A stretch of 64,000 nt of DNA from an uncultured Algibacter sp. GTDB taxonomy: Bacteria > Bacteroidota > Bacteroidia > Flavobacteriales > Flavobacteriaceae. The stretch lies in NCBI RefSeq assembly GCF_947495675.1, contig NZ_CANLZX010000005.1, forward strand, positions 124,001 through 188,000. Direction: 5' to 3'. Positions within the stretch are counted from its first letter, which is position 1, and every line of letters begins with the position of its first letter. Positions 56,877 through 64,000 of the stretch are shown here, piece by piece. A model generated the notes under the pieces. That model searched no databases. It was not told where the DNA came from and was given only the letters and a program-made list of their open reading frames with translations. The translations under genes were made by a program, and so were the position numbers.

Positions 56877-57992
56877 CTAATTAGTTTTAAAAGCATCAAA
56901 AGCTGGTAGGGCATTATAATTAAAATCAAATAAACATTGGTTTTCCCAAGAACTTCCTTTGGTAGAAGTCACTTCATTTCCATTAAAAGCTACCCAGTCT
57001 GGTGCCCAATAACAAAACCCAACACCTTTGTTGTTTGGAATTTTTTTAATAGTAGACACTAACCATTGTAAATAAGTTTTTTGACCTTCGGGAGTTGTTG
57101 GGAATTCACTTAGAACTTGATTACTGTATCCAATATAATTTGTGTTATTATCATTCCATTGTAACGTAAAAGGATAAGCGGTTTCAACTATTAATATTTC
57201 TTTATTAAAAGTTAATGCTAATTCATTTAATTTAGATTGAATTATGCCTAAATCTTTAATTTGAAATTGCGGATAATAAGATAATCCTATCATATCAAAG
57301 TCTATGTTAAATGGCTTTAATTCATTAAAAAAATAAATGGCATTTTCTACACTAGAGTGATGAAGCATAATTTTAATTGAATTATCAACTTCTTTAACAG
57401 CTTTTATTGCTTCATATAATAAACCTGTATAATTTCCCCAATTATTTGAAAACTCATTCCAAACCTTGCCGTGATTCCATAAAAAACCACTATCAGTCTC
57501 ATTGCCTATTTGTATTATTTCTGGTAAAACATTCTTATTTTTTAATTCTTGTACTACATTTTTTGTGTAATTATATAAAGCAATTTTTATTTCATCATAA
57601 TTCATGTTTTGCCAAGCTTCTGGTGGTGTTTGCTTTCCTGGGTCGGCCCAATAATCACTATAGTGAAAGTCTAATAAAAAATGCATGTTTTTATTTTTAA
57701 TACGTTTAGCATAAGCAATAACTTTCAATAAGCTATTTTGGCCATCTTTAGGAGTGTGCCAAAGTTTTAAACGTACTAAGTTTGTGCCGTTGTTAGATAC
57801 ATAATCAAGTAATTCTATTGGATGGTTATTGGCGTCTTTATATAGAATATTATAGGCTTCTAGCTCAGATTGAAACGATAAATCCATGCCTTTATAGAAG
57901 GTTGCCTGTAAATTTTTAGTAGGCTCAACATTAGACTTAGAACAATTAAAAACTAAGCTTAAAATTATTATAAGAATAAGCGACTTCTTCAT
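56877..57992 (-). CDS. GH53 family endo-beta-1,4-galactanase-like lipoprotein
   Basis: 371 residues from the ATG at 57992, which gives a compact signal peptide with lipobox VFNC (Cys17); a start eight codons upstream is less likely. GH53 signatures are YKGMDLSFQSELE, LLDFHYSDYWADPGKQ (about residues 106-121), the acid/base Glu165 in IIQIGNET and the nucleophile Glu270 in LIVETAYP, ending with YWAPDW. GH53 enzymes cut beta-1,4-galactan of pectin side chains. A lipid anchor suggests periplasmic or surface attachment. It is not in a SusCD-linked polysaccharide locus within this window. Confidence 0.9.
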   Translation of the reverse strand: MKKSLILIIILSLVFNCSKSNVEPTKNLQATFYKGMDLSFQSELEAYNILYKDANNHPIELLDYVSNNGTNLVRLKLWHTPKDGQNSLLKVIAYAKRIKNKNMHFLLDFHYSDYWADPGKQTPPEAWQNMNYDEIKIALYNYTKNVVQELKNKNVLPEIIQIGNETDSGFLWNHGKVWNEFSNNWGNYTGLLYEAIKAVKEVDNSIKIMLHHSSVENAIYFFNELKPFNIDFDMIGLSYYPQFQIKDLGIIQSKLNELALTFNKEILIVETAYPFTLQWNDNNTNYIGYSNQVLSEFPTTPEGQKTYLQWLVSTIKKIPNNKGVGFCYWAPDWVAFNGNEVTSTKGSSWENQCLFDFNYNALPAFDAFKTN

Positions 57993-58049
57993 AGAGTCTA
58001 ATATAATCAATTTCAAAATGAATTAGAGGTTAAACTTGATTTAAAATTC

Positions 58050-58057
58050 TATCTTTG
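58050..58057 (+). promoter_or_regulatory. Candidate -7 box TATCTTTG for argS
   Basis: A perfect TAnnTTTG, 20 nt before the argS ATG. A TTG at 58036-58038 is too close to serve as the -33 element. Confidence 0.5.
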
Positions 58058-58077
58058 CAGCCTTAAAAATTAGTAAA

Positions 58078-59862
58078 ATGAGCCTTCAAGAGACTTTATC
58101 ACATTATGTAAAACAAGCTGTTAAATCTGATTTTAATGTTAATCTGGAAACAGTCGAATTTCAAGCAACAAGAAAAGAGTTTGCAGGAGATATTACTGTA
58201 GTTGTTTTTCCAATGCTTCGCTTTATAAAAGGAAACCCAGTGCAAATAGGTGAAACAATTGGAAATTTTTTAGTAGAAAACGTTGAAGATGTAAAAGCAT
58301 ATAATGTTGTTAAAGGTTTTTTAAATATTGAAATTAATGATAGTTATTATATAAATTTCTTTAATAAAATAATGAATAATGATTTGTTTGGTTTTGTAGC
58401 ACCTAAAGCAGAAGAAAAAGCAGTAATGGTTGAATATTCTTCTCCAAACACTAACAAACCATTGCATTTAGGACATGTAAGAAATAATCTTTTAGGTTTT
58501 AGTGTAGCTGAAATTTTAAAAGCTTCGGGTAAAAAAGTTTATAAAACTCAAATTATAAATGATCGCGGTATTCATATTTGTAAAAGTATGTTGGCTTGGG
58601 AGAAATTTGGTAATGGCGAAACACCAGAGACTACAGGTTTAAAAGGTGATAAATTGGTTGGTAATTATTATGTGAAGTTCGACCAAGAATATAAAAAAGA
58701 AATTCAAAATTTAATATCTAAAGGAAGCTCTGAAGAAGATGCTAAAAAGAATGCGCCATTACTATTAGAGGCTCAAAAAATGCTTTTAAAATGGGAAGCA
58801 GGTGATAAGGAAATAGTTGAACTTTGGAAAAAAATGAATGGTTGGGTTTATGATGGTTTTGCTGAAACTTACCAGAATTTAGGTGTTAATTTTGATACAT
58901 TATATTATGAAAGTAATACGTATTTATTAGGTAAAGAATTTGTTGCTGAAGGATTAAAATCTGGTGTATTTGAAAAAGAAGAAGATGGTTCTGTTTGGTG
59001 TGATTTAACAGAAGATGGCCTTGATAAAAAGATAGTACAACGCGCAGATGGTACTGCTGTTTACATGACCCAAGATATTGGTACAGCTATTCAACGAATT
59101 AAAGATTTTCCAGATGTTGGTGGTATGGTTTATACTGTTGGAAATGAACAAGACTACCATTTTCAAGTGTTGTTTTTAATATTAAAAAAATTAGGTTTTG
59201 ATTGGGCTAAAAACTTATATCATTTAAGCTACGGTATGGTAGATTTACCAAGTGGAAAGATGAAAAGTAGAGAAGGTACTGTGGTTGATGCTGATGATTT
59301 AATTGATGATATGGCAGCAACAGCTGAAGAAATTTCAGAAGAACTTGGTAAGCTTGAAGGCTATTCCAATGAAGAGAAAAAGGAACTTTACAAAACTATA
59401 GGTTTAGGGGCATTAAAGTATTATATATTAAAAGTAGATCCGAAAAAGCGTATTTTGTTCGACCCTAAGGAGTCGATTGATTTTCAGGGAAATACAGGGC
59501 CTTTTATTCAATATACCTATGCAAGAATTCAATCTATTTTAAGAAAAGCTAATTTAGACTCTAATGTTGTGTTTAGTAATGTCGAGATGGCGCTTCAACC
59601 AAAAGAAAAAGAACTTATTAAACAAATACAGCTTTTCCCAGAGGTAGTTCAAAATGCTGCAGATAATCATAGTCCGGCATTAATAGCAAATTACACCTAC
59701 GATTTGGTAAAAGAATTTAATTCTTTTTACCAAAACGTGTCTATTTTAGGCGCAGATAATGATACCGAAAAAGCATTTAGAGTTCAATTATCTCATGTAG
59801 TTGCTAATACTATTAAAAACAGCTTCAAATTACTTGGTATTCAGGTTCCAGAAAGGATGTAA
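58078..59862 (+). CDS. argS: Arginyl-tRNA synthetase
   Basis: 594 residues, class I synthetase. The N-terminal Add-1 domain is followed by the HIGH motif as HLGH (residues 130-133, within NTNKPLHLGHVRNN). The second ATP motif is SGKMKSREGTVV in place of KMSKS. The anticodon-binding DALR domain has NTGPFIQYTYARIQSIL and a C-terminal SFKLLGIQVPERM. It charges tRNA-Arg with arginine. It is monocistronic with its own -7 box and converges on the hydroxylase gene with a 3-nt gap. Confidence 0.98.
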   Translation: MSLQETLSHYVKQAVKSDFNVNLETVEFQATRKEFAGDITVVVFPMLRFIKGNPVQIGETIGNFLVENVEDVKAYNVVKGFLNIEINDSYYINFFNKIMNNDLFGFVAPKAEEKAVMVEYSSPNTNKPLHLGHVRNNLLGFSVAEILKASGKKVYKTQIINDRGIHICKSMLAWEKFGNGETPETTGLKGDKLVGNYYVKFDQEYKKEIQNLISKGSSEEDAKKNAPLLLEAQKMLLKWEAGDKEIVELWKKMNGWVYDGFAETYQNLGVNFDTLYYESNTYLLGKEFVAEGLKSGVFEKEEDGSVWCDLTEDGLDKKIVQRADGTAVYMTQDIGTAIQRIKDFPDVGGMVYTVGNEQDYHFQVLFLILKKLGFDWAKNLYHLSYGMVDLPSGKMKSREGTVVDADDLIDDMAATAEEISEELGKLEGYSNEEKKELYKTIGLGALKYYILKVDPKKRILFDPKESIDFQGNTGPFIQYTYARIQSILRKANLDSNVVFSNVEMALQPKEKELIKQIQLFPEVVQNAADNHSPALIANYTYDLVKEFNSFYQNVSILGADNDTEKAFRVQLSHVVANTIKNSFKLLGIQVPERM

Positions 59863-59865
59863 GTT

Positions 59866-60741
59866 TTAGTTTTGACCTTTTTTAAAACCATAAAGATTTT
59901 GGTGAATAAAATCGTGAGGAAATTTATCATCACCTTTAAATCCTATTTCTATGGTACCACTATCTTCTGGTATATAATTGGTTTTAAAAATATAATCCCA
60001 AAGACTTAAACTAATACCATAATTAACACCATAAGTGCCTTTTGGTAACACAAAAGCATGATGGTATAAATGCATTACCGGATTATTAAAGATGTACTTT
60101 AAAGGTCCCCATGTAATTTTAATGTTTGAGTGGTTAAAGTGACCTATAGCTATGGCTATAAAGTGAACTATATACGCTTGTTCTGGTTCAAAGCCACCAA
60201 GAATCATAACACCAAAAGTTTTAAGAGGTTTATATAATATGTTTTCCATCCAATGATATCTTAAATGAGCTGCAAATCCCATTTCCTTTACACTATGATG
60301 CACTTTATGGAACTTCCATAAAAAACGATATTTGTGTAATAAAACATGTGTAAACCATTGTACAAAGTCTAGAATAACAAAGAAAACCAATAATTGTAAC
60401 CAAGGTGCCCATTTTGAAATGTCTAAAAGCGCTAAGCTTTTGGCAGTTATATTAAATTCACCAAAGAGTAATCCTAAAATCTCATAAACACCGCTAATTA
60501 CAATAGAGAATAAGAAAAAGTTAAAATACATATAAAATGCATCTAACCAAAAATCGCGTCTAAAGATAGACTGTTGCTTTCTCCAAGGAAATATTATTTC
60601 TAAAAGCCATACAAAAAGAGAAATAGCAGTAAGTCCCCAAAAGTAATTGGTATACCATGGTACTTCAAAAATTATTGACTTCCATGTCCAATTTAATGTT
60701 CCTGTAAAAGCATTTATAAATGCATCTAAATATTTTTCCAT
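59866..60741 (-). CDS. Sterol desaturase / fatty acid hydroxylase superfamily membrane protein
   Basis: 291 residues with about four to five membrane helices. The histidine clusters of the di-iron superfamily are HVLLH (His132-His136), HKVHH (His145-His149), HFNHSN (His201-His204) and HLYHH (His224-His228). Members hydroxylate or desaturate sterols, fatty acids, sphingolipids or alkylglycerols; the substrate here is not fixed by sequence. It is the last gene of an operon with the cytochrome c (30-nt gap) and sulfite oxidase. Confidence 0.88.
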   Translation of the reverse strand: MEKYLDAFINAFTGTLNWTWKSIIFEVPWYTNYFWGLTAISLFVWLLEIIFPWRKQQSIFRRDFWLDAFYMYFNFFLFSIVISGVYEILGLLFGEFNITAKSLALLDISKWAPWLQLLVFFVILDFVQWFTHVLLHKYRFLWKFHKVHHSVKEMGFAAHLRYHWMENILYKPLKTFGVMILGGFEPEQAYIVHFIAIAIGHFNHSNIKITWGPLKYIFNNPVMHLYHHAFVLPKGTYGVNYGISLSLWDYIFKTNYIPEDSGTIEIGFKGDDKFPHDFIHQNLYGFKKGQN

Positions 60742-60771
60742 TTTAATTATTTTTTATGTTATAATTTAATA

Positions 60772-61239
60772 TTAATTACTTAGTTCATACCAGTTTATAT
60801 CTTTTAAAACCATTCGTCGTCCTTTTGCTATTGGTGGGTAATTTGTAACTAAATAGTTTACAATAATATCTTGGTTTTTTCCCAAATCCCAAAGGTTTTG
60901 GGTCTCCTGCATCCATTTAATCGTTTCATTCCAACGCTCAGTTGTCATCCTGTTTTGTGTTACTAATTTTGACGAATGACAATTTGTACAATTATTAACA
61001 ACTGTCATTAACCCTTCTGCATTTACTAAACCAGTTCTAACATGAATCCCGTTTTCAATTAAATCTTCATCAATATCAGCAGGAATTGCAATTACAGTTT
61101 TAGATTTATTATCAAATATATCTGGATTAACCATATAATAAACCAAACCACCTCCAGTAATTACAAACAAGCTAAACAAAATTATCAATAACCGATAAAT
61201 TTTCTTTACTTGATTTCTGAACGTTTTTTCTTGGTCCAT
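60772..61239 (-). CDS. Membrane-anchored monohaem cytochrome c, probable sulfite dehydrogenase partner
   Basis: 155 residues. An N-terminal membrane anchor (LLIILFSLFVITGGGLVYYM) precedes a periplasmic domain with a single haem site CTNCH (Cys84, Cys87, His88). A methionine in IKWMQET (Met110) is a possible axial ligand. Its start lies 1 nt after the sulfite oxidase stop, which fits the SorB-like role of accepting electrons from the molybdenum subunit. The anchor would hand electrons to the respiratory chain. Confidence 0.8.
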   Translation of the reverse strand: MDQEKTFRNQVKKIYRLLIILFSLFVITGGGLVYYMVNPDIFDNKSKTVIAIPADIDEDLIENGIHVRTGLVNAEGLMTVVNNCTNCHSSKLVTQNRMTTERWNETIKWMQETQNLWDLGKNQDIIVNYLVTNYPPIAKGRRMVLKDINWYELSN

Positions 61240-61240
61240 C

Positions 61241-62461
61241 TTATTTTACTTTAATAGCAATTCTATGACAGGCATTATTCAAATATCCTTTTGGATTCCA
61301 TCCAGGTAGTAACATAGGTTGTGCAATGCTATTTGTGTCTGTTGCTCTTGCCCAAACCTCGTAATAACCTGGTTTCGGGAAATTTACTGAAGCCGAAAAA
61401 TGTTGCCATGCTAAACGATTACTAGGTTTTTCGAGAGAACAAGTTTTCCAGGTAGATCCAAAATCTATTGAATATTCCATTTTTGAAACCTCAAGTTCAC
61501 CAGCCCAAGCATGCCCTCTAATATTTAAAGATTTTCCTTTACTAATTAATGCACCAGTTTTAGGATAAGTAATTATTGATTTTACGGGCATAGATTCAAT
61601 TATGCACATATCTTCATCTTTTACTTTTTCTCCGGGTGCAACTGGCTTACAAGGAACTCTATATGCAGTACCAGTCATTTTAGTGCCATCATGAATTTTA
61701 TTTCGAACACTAATTCTATTTACCCATTTACCAGAAACTGAAGCTGGCCATCCACCTGCAACTAAACGTAACGGATATCCATGAACTACAGGGATATCTT
61801 CACCATTCATTTTAAAAGCTAAAATTGTTTCATCTTGCAATGCTTTTGACATTGGACAACCTCTTGAAATAGGTTCTTTATTGGGGTCCATACTTAAATG
61901 CTTATCTGTAGCATGATAGCCAATGTAAACAGCATCGTTTTTTATACCAACGTCTTCTAATATATCTCTTAAACGAATACCAGTCCAAGAGGCACAATGT
62001 ACTGCGCCAACAGTCCATTGGTTTCCTTTAGCAGGTGGGTCAAATTCACTACGACCATTGCCACCACACTCTAGGGTTAGTTGATAGGAATGGTGTTTGA
62101 ATTTTGATTTTAATTCAGCTAAAGTGTATATTTTTTTATTTTTAACAGATTCGCCATCAATAGTTAATGACCACTCCTTCGGGTCTATATTTTCAGGAAT
62201 TAGTCCATTATTTCTAATAAACATGCATGAATTGGGTGTGATTTTGTCATCTAATAAATGCGCTTGAGCCTCAATATTCCAAGGTTTATCGTTAAGCACA
62301 ATCATTTCCTTGTTTTTATTGAACATTTTAAACGGATCTGGGTCTTGTAATGCTAATGGCGTATACCCTTTTAGCATTTGAGAACCAAAAACTAGTTCTG
62401 TCCCTATGAGTGTAGCAAACGAACTTAATGTTGCCTTTTTTACAAAATCTCTTCTTTTCAA
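61241..62461 (-). CDS. Sulfite oxidase / SorA-like molybdopterin oxidoreductase (Tat-exported)
   Basis: 406 residues. The twin-arginine signal MKRRDFVKKATLSSFATLIG directs export of the folded enzyme. The molybdenum-cofactor domain has LECGGNGRSEF, with Cys132 as the expected Mo ligand, then GAVHCASWTGIRLRDIL, HGYPLRLVAGGW and GKWVNRISV. The C-terminal dimerisation (Mo-co_dimer) domain ends PGWNPKGYLNNACHRI. It probably oxidises sulfite to sulfate in the periplasm; a SoxC-type or other substrate is possible. The upstream 400-bp gap carries four palindromes shared with a divergent membrane-protein gene. Confidence 0.85.
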   Translation of the reverse strand: MKRRDFVKKATLSSFATLIGTELVFGSQMLKGYTPLALQDPDPFKMFNKNKEMIVLNDKPWNIEAQAHLLDDKITPNSCMFIRNNGLIPENIDPKEWSLTIDGESVKNKKIYTLAELKSKFKHHSYQLTLECGGNGRSEFDPPAKGNQWTVGAVHCASWTGIRLRDILEDVGIKNDAVYIGYHATDKHLSMDPNKEPISRGCPMSKALQDETILAFKMNGEDIPVVHGYPLRLVAGGWPASVSGKWVNRISVRNKIHDGTKMTGTAYRVPCKPVAPGEKVKDEDMCIIESMPVKSIITYPKTGALISKGKSLNIRGHAWAGELEVSKMEYSIDFGSTWKTCSLEKPSNRLAWQHFSASVNFPKPGYYEVWARATDTNSIAQPMLLPGWNPKGYLNNACHRIAIKVK

Positions 62462-62528
62462 TTTAGATAAAATTAATGGTTTCTTAAATTAACAACATTT
62501 TAAAATACAACTTTAAAAACTCATGTTT

Positions 62529-62544
62529 TGTAACTAATGTTACA
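62529..62544. promoter_or_regulatory. Operator-like palindrome TGTAAC-TAAT-GTTACA
   Basis: Perfect inverted repeat, arms TGTAAC/GTTACA with a 4-nt spacer, 68 bp from the sulfite oxidase start. The same arms recur at 62705-62720. The form resembles CRP/FNR-family sites. Confidence 0.65.
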
Positions 62545-62608
62545 GTAGCATATATAAGCTTAAACATTTTAGTAAATCAATATTAATTTTTTTTAGTTAG
62601 AATTGAAA

Positions 62609-62620
62609 TGATATACATCA
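62609..62620. promoter_or_regulatory. Operator-like palindrome TGAT-ATAC-ATCA
   Basis: Inverted repeat matching the inner part of the FNR-type consensus TTGAT-N4-ATCAA. A second TGAT-N4-ATCA follows 35 bp away (centre to centre). Confidence 0.55.
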
Positions 62621-62639
62621 GTCTATTGGTTTAGTAATC

Positions 62640-62659
62640 AAACTGATGTAAATCAGTTT
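62640..62659. promoter_or_regulatory. Operator-like palindrome AAACTGAT-GTAA-ATCAGTTT
   Basis: A perfect 8-bp inverted repeat around a 4-nt spacer, with the same TGAT-N4-ATCA core as 62609-62620. Confidence 0.6.
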
Positions 62660-62704
62660 ACAATACTTTAAAAAGTAATATTATTGAATAAAGTAATTAG
62701 CTTA

Positions 62705-62720
62705 TGTAACAGATGTTACA
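62705..62720. promoter_or_regulatory. Operator-like palindrome TGTAAC-AGAT-GTTACA
   Basis: Second copy of the TGTAAC-N4-GTTACA palindrome, 143 bp before the start of the 62864 gene. No convincing TAnnTTTG box lies in this 402-bp gap, which fits activator-dependent promoters. Nothing else is seen in 62462-62863. Confidence 0.65.
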
Positions 62721-62863
62721 AAAAAACATTTTTGGTTGCATTATATTGGATTTTTCTCAATAAATCGATATAAATGAAGCGTATATTTTAAAAACACCTA
62801 TTATAATATCATAATTCGTAATATTTGGTTAATCCATAAGTTAAAAAATAATAAAATAAACAA

Positions 62864-63544
62864 ATGAAAAAAGATTTCGAAACTAGTTTTACAGGTTGGT
62901 CATTTATTCTGGCAGCAATGTTATTATGGATAGGTTGGGGGTTATCGCCTCATCACATTGGCGAGTATATAGTTGCTTCAGATTTTGCAGCAATTGGTGA
63001 GGATATTTGGTATTGGATTTGGATGTATCGTATTCATATCTTTGGATGGGTAACCATGGGAATTGCCTTGTTTGCATTAGTTGCAACAACGGCACGAAAA
63101 CCGTATCGCGTCCTTATATTACCGGGGGCTGGTATGGTTATTATTGGGACTTTTACTTTAGCCATCGCAAATGCTTATTTTTATAATTTTGGCGCCTGGG
63201 GAGTAGGGCAAACAGCAGGGAAGTCGGTTACTGAAATACAAGCGTTTGTTGATAATATTTTATATACCAATCAATATGTAACCTGTTTTATTCGTTTTGG
63301 ACGTGTTTTTTCAGGTGTTGGATTAGTGTTACTTGGTGCTGCATTAATTAAATGGAAAATAGTAAGTGTTTGGCTTGGATGGTTCACAGCAATATTAGGA
63401 TTACTATCTATGGGCATTATTATGGGTATTCCAGATAATTACGAAATCTACAAGCCAATGTTTCATGTTAAAGTATTATGGTTGGTTATGATGGGCATTG
63501 TTTTACTTAAACGTGGTGTTAATTTACCTGAATCAAAGGGTTAA
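62864..63544 (+). CDS. Hypothetical multi-pass membrane protein
   Basis: 226 residues with five to six hydrophobic helices. Several histidines lie at helix edges (SPHHIGEY, His30-His31; MYRIHIFGW, His58; PMFHVKVLW, His201), which might bind haem or metal, though this is speculative. I do not recognise the family. It is divergent from the sulfite oxidase operon across a gap with four palindromes, so it may share its regulation and belong to the same respiratory or stress response. Confidence 0.65.
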   Translation: MKKDFETSFTGWSFILAAMLLWIGWGLSPHHIGEYIVASDFAAIGEDIWYWIWMYRIHIFGWVTMGIALFALVATTARKPYRVLILPGAGMVIIGTFTLAIANAYFYNFGAWGVGQTAGKSVTEIQAFVDNILYTNQYVTCFIRFGRVFSGVGLVLLGAALIKWKIVSVWLGWFTAILGLLSMGIIMGIPDNYEIYKPMFHVKVLWLVMMGIVLLKRGVNLPESKG

Positions 63545-63609
63545 TTTTTAGGATTTTATTAGTCTTTTAATTCAAATATTTAACCTGTATAAGTATTTCA
63601 AAATTACCC

Positions 63610-63789
63610 TTAAAAAATTGCTTTGGTTTCTTCTTTATTATTGACTTCTATCTTTTTATCTAGTTGCTCGATTTTAAATTTTGGCATACTGTCTTTTCTG
63701 TAAAAGGTAATAGGAACTGGTAATACGGAAGCTAATCCTATCATAACGACTAATACCAATAGGCGTAATATTTTTTTTATTGACTTCAT
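63610..63789 (-). CDS. Small single-pass membrane protein
   Basis: 59 residues from the ATG at 63789. A longer reading from 63867 adds a second hydrophobic stretch and is less likely because MKSIKKILRLLVLVVMIGLA is a natural membrane-protein start. One helix is followed by a short charged tail (YRKDSMPKFKIEQLDKKIEV). No family is recognised and the function is unknown. Confidence 0.5.
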   Translation of the reverse strand: MKSIKKILRLLVLVVMIGLASVLPVPITFYRKDSMPKFKIEQLDKKIEVNNKEETKAIF

Positions 63790-64000
63790 AATAATATAAT
63801 AATACAACATCAATACAATTGATGTTAATAAATTAAACATGTAGTGAAAATTGCTAATTTTTAGCAATTAAGAATTACTTTATGAAGTTGTTTTTGTAAT
63901 CGTTTGTATTGATTTGAGCAATAAGTTTTTGCTCTATAAGCTTATATCTTATAAACTATAATGTTTTTTCCTTTTGAGATTTTAAGGTTATTAAAACATT

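Noticed and set aside
62864-63544. Annotating the membrane protein as a nitric oxide reductase or cytochrome b
   Set aside because: Histidine positions are only suggestive and no family signature is present.

Overview
The window is chromosomal DNA of a member of the Bacteroidota, almost certainly family Flavobacteriaceae. It is AT-rich. Its -7 promoter boxes follow TAnnTTTG. It encodes SusC/SusD-type outer-membrane proteins, a type IX secretion (T9SS) sorting tail, many lipoproteins, and the flavobacterial order rpsL-rpsG-fusA-rpsJ... with no tuf gene in the str cluster. No tRNA, rRNA, CRISPR array, prophage, intact insertion sequence or transposase was seen.

Layout. 1-5293: a very large alpha-2-macroglobulin-like protein, cut by the window start, on the minus strand. 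5.5-18.2 kb: housekeeping and small-family genes (TPR protein, Mpl-like Mur ligase, lipoprotein/Tim44-like/membrane trio, dienelactone hydrolase, PaiB-like flavoprotein, radC, polysaccharide deacetylase-like protein, HAD phosphatase, rarA, rhomboid, rlmB). 18.4-28.1 kb: a large T9SS-exported beta-propeller protein, then a SusC-SusD-lipoprotein-lipoprotein operon. 28.2-29.9 kb: a POTRA/beta-barrel gene broken by stops. 30.1-47.4 kb: the str, S10, spc and alpha ribosomal protein clusters fused into one block of 31 genes (rpsL to rplQ). 47.5-54.3 kb: a secreted protein, carA, eno, gltA and two guanidino-group-modifying enzymes. 54.4-58.0 kb: a TPR histidine kinase and a GH53 galactanase-like lipoprotein. 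58.1 kb onward: argS, then a sulfite oxidase / cytochrome c / fatty-acid hydroxylase-like operon diverging from a membrane protein across an operator-rich 400-bp gap.

How the genes work together. The ribosomal block makes translation parts, EF-G, SecY, IF-1 and RNA polymerase alpha. Inside it are two candidate regulatory breaks: a 15-bp hairpin between rpsJ and rplC, and a terminator-like stem plus a new -7 box before rpsD-rpoA-rplQ. The SusCD operon is an import system of unknown substrate. The sulfite oxidase and its cytochrome form a likely periplasmic electron-transfer pair.

The most interesting non-gene signals are: (1) a dispersed, GC-rich, about 85-95-bp intergenic repeat in four copies, whose ends form an inverted repeat with a compensatory base-pair change; (2) two near-identical 60-bp segments, each starting at a stop codon and ending in the same terminator, which bracket a single gene between rplQ and carA; (3) four palindromes of two classes (TGTAAC-N4-GTTACA and TGAT-N4-ATCA) between the sulfite oxidase operon and a membrane protein; (4) SusC-like motifs in swapped order inside the macroglobulin.
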